Program-made: the position numbers and the translations under genes
From: Xiphophorus maculatus
Taxonomy: Eukaryota > Chordata > Actinopteri > Cyprinodontiformes > Poeciliidae
Assembly (NCBI RefSeq): GCF_002775205.1
Contig: NC_036447.1
Span: 8,234,501 to 8,298,500 of the forward strand
Length of the DNA: 64,000 nt
Direction of reading: 5' to 3'
Shown here: positions 60,601 to 64,000 of the stretch, one piece after another
Position numbering within the stretch: the stretch's first letter is position 1
Layout: every line of letters starts with the position of its first letter
Notes under the pieces: model-generated
The model's input: the letters and a program-made list of their open reading frames with translations, nothing else
The model's database searches: none
Told to the model about the DNA's origin: nothing

Positions 60601-62862
60601 AAAACAAATGTCAGATAATTCAGTTTCTCTGATTTTTGTTTGTAAAAAACACAAAAATTGTTTTATAATTTTTCTTTCACTTTGCAGTTAAGCACTACTA
60701 TAAGTGGCTATAAGGAACCAATAATGTGAAAAAGTCCACTATGTTTGAATACTTAGCCAGTCACTGTAAACGCTATTGTGTTGAAATAAGCATGCCGACC
60801 TCGCTGCCTGCAGAGCTGACACAAAGCTGGGAGCTGTAAGCTTTGATCTCTTTATGCAGGATGCTGTGAGCAGCAATCTGCTTCTCCAGGTCGGCCATGT
60901 TGGGGCCGTACTCCTCTCCATTCAGCTCCTTCTGAAAGCAAAAAGCACAAGAGCAGCCCAGTTCATGAAACTGCTCAAACCTTGTCACATTCTACAGGGT
61001 GGTCACAGTATCTTAATGGCAGATTCTTTAAAGCTGCAGTATGTAACGTTAATAAAAAATATGTTTTTACATATCTGGTCAAATGATCACTATGTTGTGA
61101 CAGTATAAAACAAACAATCTGTGAAAAATAATCAAGCTCCTCTGCGTTTTCCCAGGGCTAACTGCAGTCAGAAACAACCAATCAGAACCAGGAGAAGAGT
61201 GTTAGCTGTCAATCACTCTCCTGTGCACTGTAAAACATTTGAAGTTGGTTTAACTTGAAAATGAAAGTCCACCTGCTGCCTTGGAAATGCAATTTAAGTC
61301 GACAAAAAACATGTTTTGGTTTTAATTCAGAAACTAAAGTTCATGAAGTTGATTTAACAAGAGACAAGTTGTCTAACTATTGTTTTTTAAGTTCATTGAT
61401 CTTGAATTGTGAGTTTTGACTTAATGTAATTTCAACCAAATAATTATTTCACAATATACAAAAAAAAATCTGCCCTCACCGAGTTAAAGAGCCACATTTC
61501 TCTATTATTTTACTCACAATATCAAGTTAAAATAACAACTTATTTTATTTTAGAATAATTTAAATTCTTGTTTCTGACATGATTATGAATTTTATTAAAC
61601 ATCACAATGAATTCAGCTCAGAAACATTTAGTGTGAACAGGACATTATCCTCAAGCTTTAAAATAAACATTTGCCTTAATAAAACACAAGAGTCAGATCA
61701 ATGTAACGCTCTTCCATCTCAGGATACAGAAACAAGCCGCTAAGCATTCTGGGAAATAGTTCCCACTCCTGTCTTCTTCTTCTTTCAGTTTTTTTAAGTG
61801 CTAATCTAAAAACTCCAATTTATTCAACTCTTGGAGGTTTGACAAAATTAATAAAAAGTTAACACAACTTACTGCTGTAAGTTTATCTTTCACAAACTCA
61901 CATTTAGGGCAAAAATCTAAAACTTTAAATGTATTTGACTTAAAGACTAGAAGATAGTCGACACAACTAAATGCGGCTCAAATGTTTTATAGTGTATGCG
62001 CTGCTCCCACTGTCCCACTTTTTTCTGCTACGCTACAGCTGGTTCTACGATGAATGCTAAGGCTAGTTGGCATACATAATGACGGCAAATAAACGATTTT
62101 CCTGTAACCGTAACTTCTTTCTCCGCCAGTAGCACATTGAGCAGCGTGTACATGCGGTTGATTGATACCGCTAAGACACTCCTCCTGGCTTTAATTGGTT
62201 GTTTTTAATAGGGTGCAGCGATTTTATCTATAGGGCAATAATAGCTTGAAGAGGAGGTGGAAGAGATCAATCTTTTCACAGATAAACTTTCACACAATAC
62301 TATGATGGCTGATTTAATAAATATGAAAAAAATGACTTATTTTCGTGAAAGCTACATACTGCAGCTTTAAATTCAAAGATTGCCATCAGCTTGTGAAGAG
62401 CTCTGATGTTTTCTCTACACTTACTTGCTTCTGAATCAAAATGGGCCCCCAGTTAATTCTGGGCATCAGTGACACGTTGTCAATCTGGTCATAGATGTCT
62501 CTGTAGAAGCTGCAGTCCTTCAGCCACCGCTCATGAAGGTGGCTGATACTGTAAATTCACACAAAGAACAGTAAAATATTAATTAAATGATGTCATTTAT
62601 GACCTTATGTTTTGGTCTGGATGCTTTAGTTTGATTATAAAGGTTGAAAATGGAGGAAATCAAATGTCTATGAATCAGTTCGTAGTATGCTCATCCAATG
62701 TTCTCACTCATTTTCAATCTCTCTGGCTTGAGGGTGTTTGAGCTTCTTGGCTTTATCGACGTCCAGGAACAGATCCTTCAGCAGGTTCTCTGCCTCGCTC
62801 AGTTTGGTCGATATCTCATTTTGATGTTTAAATGGAAGGTCTTTCTTTTCATTTTCAGCGTC
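45629..62862 (-). CDS. evpl: Envoplakin, 5' end outside the window
   Basis: Plakin-family linker that pairs with periplakin, attaches intermediate filaments to desmosomes and cell cortex and is a precursor of the epidermal cornified envelope. Exons: 62708-62862, 62425-62548, 60800-60931, 59815-59856, 59122-59283, 58688-58795, 57067-57162, 56833-56943, 56129-56275, 55830-55984, 55643-55740, 55181-55338, 54086-54261, 53837-53975, 52518-52711, 52119-52269, 50694-50777, 49333-49440, 49162-49254, 45629-49018. Joined they give 1,940 residues, all in phase (human 2,033). First exon has LLKDLFLDVDKAKKLKHPQA as in human EVPL. Spectrin-like helices fill residues 1-810, interrupted by an SH3 fold at about 335-410 (CDWKTDQ, WDVISADG, VCFLI). 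The 3.39-kb last exon encodes the coiled-coil rod, then the linker (ILDPDTGKNMSPYDAYLGG) and plakin repeats, the C-type arrangement of envoplakin. Fish may carry two paralogues; which one this is is not decided here. Confidence 0.96.
45632..46650 (-). other. evpl: evpl linker and plakin-repeat tail
   Basis: After the rod comes a linker of two tandem modules (ILDPDTGKNMSPYDAYLGG and VLLDRKSGKQYSIKDAIKEG), then a Ser/Thr-rich spacer, then plakin repeats with the recurring pattern TGGI-D-, -LLEAQ-ATGG, -GLVDPATGRRVSLLDAI and IIDPITKEKINYKQAL. This is the intermediate-filament-binding part of the protein. Ends with a Ser/Tyr-rich tail and a TAG stop. Confidence 0.88.
46660..49018 (-). other. evpl: evpl coiled-coil rod region (within last exon)
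   Basis: About 780 codons of charged heptad-rich sequence with almost no proline in most stretches, starting NEEKVQMVAQQQTELENQQ and recurring every ~90-110 residues with phrases such as ERDPKLERM, KDPRQTLEHD and RDPQLEEEA. The regular return of an acidic-D-P-x-L-E motif marks the periodic joints of the envoplakin/periplakin rod that lets the two pair as a parallel dimer. The dimer role is family knowledge; the periodicity is seen directly. Confidence 0.85.
49750..50175 (+). repeat. LTR-like segment, copy 2, in evpl intron
   Basis: Resembles 4240-4638: CAAATAAAGGAGGAGAAGC (signal at about 50034), CTGCTCTCCTCGTGAGTAAA, TTTGTCTTTCTTC and terminal GTAAACCTGACA. Opposite to evpl in direction. 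No matching flanking duplication was found, so the call is tentative. Confidence 0.4.
51120..51850 (-). repeat. Rearranged hAT-type relative of 34277-35093, broken by a LINE piece
   Basis: GACGCACCAATCCAATATTA and ATTTAGAATTTCTAATTTCA on the left and AAACCTCAGATATCTGTATC on the right are reverse complements of the hAT element at 34277. The LINE fragment 51420-51740 separates them. In the evpl intron between 50777 and 52119. Confidence 0.5.
51420..51740 (-). mobile_element. LINE 3' tail fragment
   Basis: Contains CTCAAGGTGCTTTACATGAT, CAGCTGGGTTTTTAGTCTTA and GTGTTTCAGCTGTTTTGCAG, the same tail as 24600-25160 in the same orientation. Confidence 0.6.
52447..52479. repeat. Perfect 14-bp hairpin in evpl intron
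   Basis: Arm GCCATACTGGGATT (52447-52460), loop AAACA, exact complement 52466-52479; ends 39 bp from the evpl exon at 52518. Confidence 0.85.
52817..53451. mobile_element. TTAA-flanked element K, copy 1
   Basis: TTAA at 52813-52816 and 53452-53455, inverted ends AGGTGACCTATCATAC / GTATAATACATCCCAT (11 of 16 pairing). Internal CTGTTTTAGGGCGTCTTGTC and CACTTTAAATCCAATTA are shared with 57235-58665. TTAA flanks fit the piggyBac or Kolobok superfamilies. Confidence 0.65.
54376..54788. mobile_element. Fold-back element F, copy 2
   Basis: Palindromic: ACCAAGTATTTTGTCTATTTTC near the left end, AAGTAACTTTTCAGCAAGATA / TATCTTGCTGAAAAGTTACTT near the middle, and TTTTGTGTTTTTGCAGTG at the right. In an evpl intron, starting about 115 bp before the exon 54086-54261 in gene direction. 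Confidence 0.78.
56573..56800. repeat. Partial copy of element C (CACTGTAAAACATTTGA)
   Basis: CACTGTAAAACATTTGAGCC at the left, then sequence complementary to 61800-61994 (for example TCAAACCTCCAAGAGTTGAA). Ends about 33 bp from evpl exon 56833-56943. Confidence 0.6.
57235..58665. mobile_element. TTAA-flanked element K, copy 2, with broken THAP-type start
   Basis: Left TTAA at 57231-57234 then AGGGGACATATAATGC; right part is the reverse complement of copy 1's left part, ending near GCATAATAGCCAGGTCTC. At 57510 an ATG opens MVVGCCAVGCTNRQE then a stop, the start of a THAP zinc finger (C-x4-C pattern). THAP domains belong to Kolobok and P transposases; the rest is degraded. The element fills nearly all of an evpl intron. 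Confidence 0.65.
59385..59760. repeat. Degenerate A/T-rich repeat array in evpl intron
   Basis: Units such as CAGAAAATTTAAGATTAATC, TCTAGAAAAAACTTGGAAC and CTAGCAAAGTTTTGAC; same type as 18420-18770 and 20260-21010. Ends about 55 bp from the 42-bp exon at 59815-59856. Confidence 0.6.
61032..62366. mobile_element. TTAA-flanked element P with element C nested
   Basis: TTAA on both sides (61028-61031 and 62367-62370) and perfect inverted ends AGCTGCAGTATGTA / TACATACTGCAGCT. Inner parts at 61110-61227 and 61995-62366 are one element split by element C. No transposase frame. piggyBac-like by its TTAA; class inferred. Confidence 0.78.
61229..61994. mobile_element. Element C, nested copy
   Basis: Inverted ends CACTGTAAAACATTTGA / TCAAATGTTTTATAGTG (16 of 17 pairing). 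About 765 bp, non-coding, inserted into element P. A partial relative lies at 56573-56800. Confidence 0.72.
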
Positions 62863-64000
62863 CTGATAAAATCACAACACAGAGAAACAGATGGTTTGAT
62901 GTGTATTTTGTTTATTCATGCGGGTATCACCATAACAATTTACAGTTTAAACATGCTAAAATAAGTTTTCTAATGGGTTTTTTTTTGTATTGATCATGGA
63001 TAAAACCATATACAGGTACTCCGATAACATGTACGCTGTATAGTTGGATTTAAAACATGTTTTTTGGTACTTCATGGCAGTTATGTGGGTTACCTGTTTG
63101 CTGGCATAAACTGAACAAATGAGCACAAGCTTTGGATTTTACATGAAGCTTTTCTGTGTAATAATACCTAATTTAATAGGTTAGTTCAGTGATTCAGAAT
63201 AGGTCTTAGTGAAAACTATAAAAAGAGTAAAAAAAACCACAAAATCTTACCACATACTTTTAGTCTGGTTTTTGGTACAAATATCATCCCATACTGGAAA
63301 TAAGACAAAACTAGCTTACATGTAGCTTTTCAGCAAGGAATTGGAGCTTGCTTTAAGTAAATAACGCCTTAGTATTCATTTAAAAAATGTCCTAGTTTCA
63401 CTGTCAGATTATTTCACTTATAACAAGACATTTTCACATGTTTTTAATGAAATAATCTGCTGGTGGAACTAGAACATTTTAATCAATATTAAGGAGTTAT
63501 TGACTTACAACAAGCTCTGATTTCTTGCTGAAAAGTTACTTTTGTCTTATTTCAAATGTACTTCGATATTTGCACCAGAAACTATACCAAAGTACTCTGT
63601 AAGATTTTGTCTTTGCAGTGAGTAGAAAAAGTCTGTTTAAAAAACGTAAAGTTCCTCAAGACATTTTATTTATAAAAGCCTTTTGTTAGTGAATCAGCTA
63701 AATAACTGATGCTGATGCTCAAGTTCGTTACGTTCCCACGAGGCCCGTTTGTCAGATTAAAAGTACATTTTAGAATAAAAACCTTTAAACATATTTTTTT
63801 ATTAAGCCCACTTTTCTATTTTAAAAATAATTTTTATGAATGGTTTGTTATAATATTCTCATGTTAAATGTTATGTTTTCATTACCTGTAAGGAAAAACA
63901 TCCATCTGTGTGTAATTACATAAAGTGTTTCAGTTAGTGATAATAAATGCCAGTTTCAGCACCGTTCCAGCTAAATGGATCTGTATATTGGGTGGTGGAT
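62863..64000 (-). other. evpl: evpl intron, 5' exon(s) beyond the window
   Basis: No exon matching the envoplakin N-terminal start (Lys/Gly/Ser-rich head, then a LLISRMQ-like helix) was found here. The remaining roughly 80-90 residues expected by length must be to the right of 64000. Confidence 0.7.
63226..63620. mobile_element. Fold-back element F, copy 3
   Basis: Palindromic again: CACAAAATCTTACCACATAC / GTACTCTGTAAGATTTTGTC outer arms, AGATTATTTCACTTATAAC / TAATGAAATAATCT central arms. Lies in the evpl intron upstream of the first exon in the window. Confidence 0.75.

Noticed and set aside
63105..63125. Tiny evpl exon on the minus strand between an AG and a GT
   Set aside because: Only about 17 bases, no match to the envoplakin N-terminus.
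1..64000. CRISPR arrays, operons, bacterial-type promoters or riboswitches
   Set aside because: Nothing of this kind; the sequence is vertebrate nuclear DNA.

Overview
The window is vertebrate nuclear DNA, almost certainly from a teleost fish. It is AT-rich, its genes are split into many short exons with GT/AG borders, and the spaces between exons are full of short DNA transposons, LINE tails and a tRNA-derived SINE of kinds typical of fish. I cannot name the species. The conserved neighbourhood ACOX1 - TEN1 - EVPL is the same as on human chromosome 17q25, from established knowledge, but CDK3, which lies between TEN1 and EVPL in human, is not seen here.

Layout. (1) 1-22.2 kb holds no coding exon I can recognise. 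It contains several families of dispersed repeats, one hAT-type element with a perfect 8-bp target duplication, a SINE, a LINE 3' tail, an eroded Tc1-like transposase, A/T-rich repeat arrays, and two promoter-like patches (an X-box/CCAAT cluster near 2.3 kb and a TATA box near 5.75 kb) with no gene assigned. (2) 22.68-40.93 kb, minus strand: acox1, complete, peroxisomal acyl-CoA oxidase. It has 14 exon positions, and position 3 is present twice as two alternative 161-bp exons. The joined frame is 661 residues and ends in the peroxisomal signal SKL. (3) 40.93-41.15 kb: a 224-bp head-to-head promoter shared by acox1 and ten1. (4) 41.15-42.83 kb, plus strand: ten1, complete in three exons, 132 residues, the small OB-fold subunit of the CST telomere complex. 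(5) 42.83-45.63 kb: gene-free spacer. (6) 45.63-62.86 kb, minus strand: evpl (envoplakin). Twenty exons give 1,940 residues to the stop codon; the first exon(s) and start lie beyond the right edge.

The three genes do not form one pathway: acox1 acts in peroxisomal very-long-chain fatty acid oxidation, ten1 in telomere maintenance, evpl in the epithelial cell cortex and intermediate-filament anchorage. They are linked by old synteny and, for acox1/ten1, by a shared promoter region. The most interesting items are the frame-locked duplicate exon 3 of acox1, a LINE fragment lying in frame just after an acox1 splice donor, an evpl intron made almost wholly of a THAP-type transposon, and three copies of a 400-bp fold-back element. 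I did not find a clearly new multi-gene system. Transposon class names are inferred from termini and target duplications read by eye.
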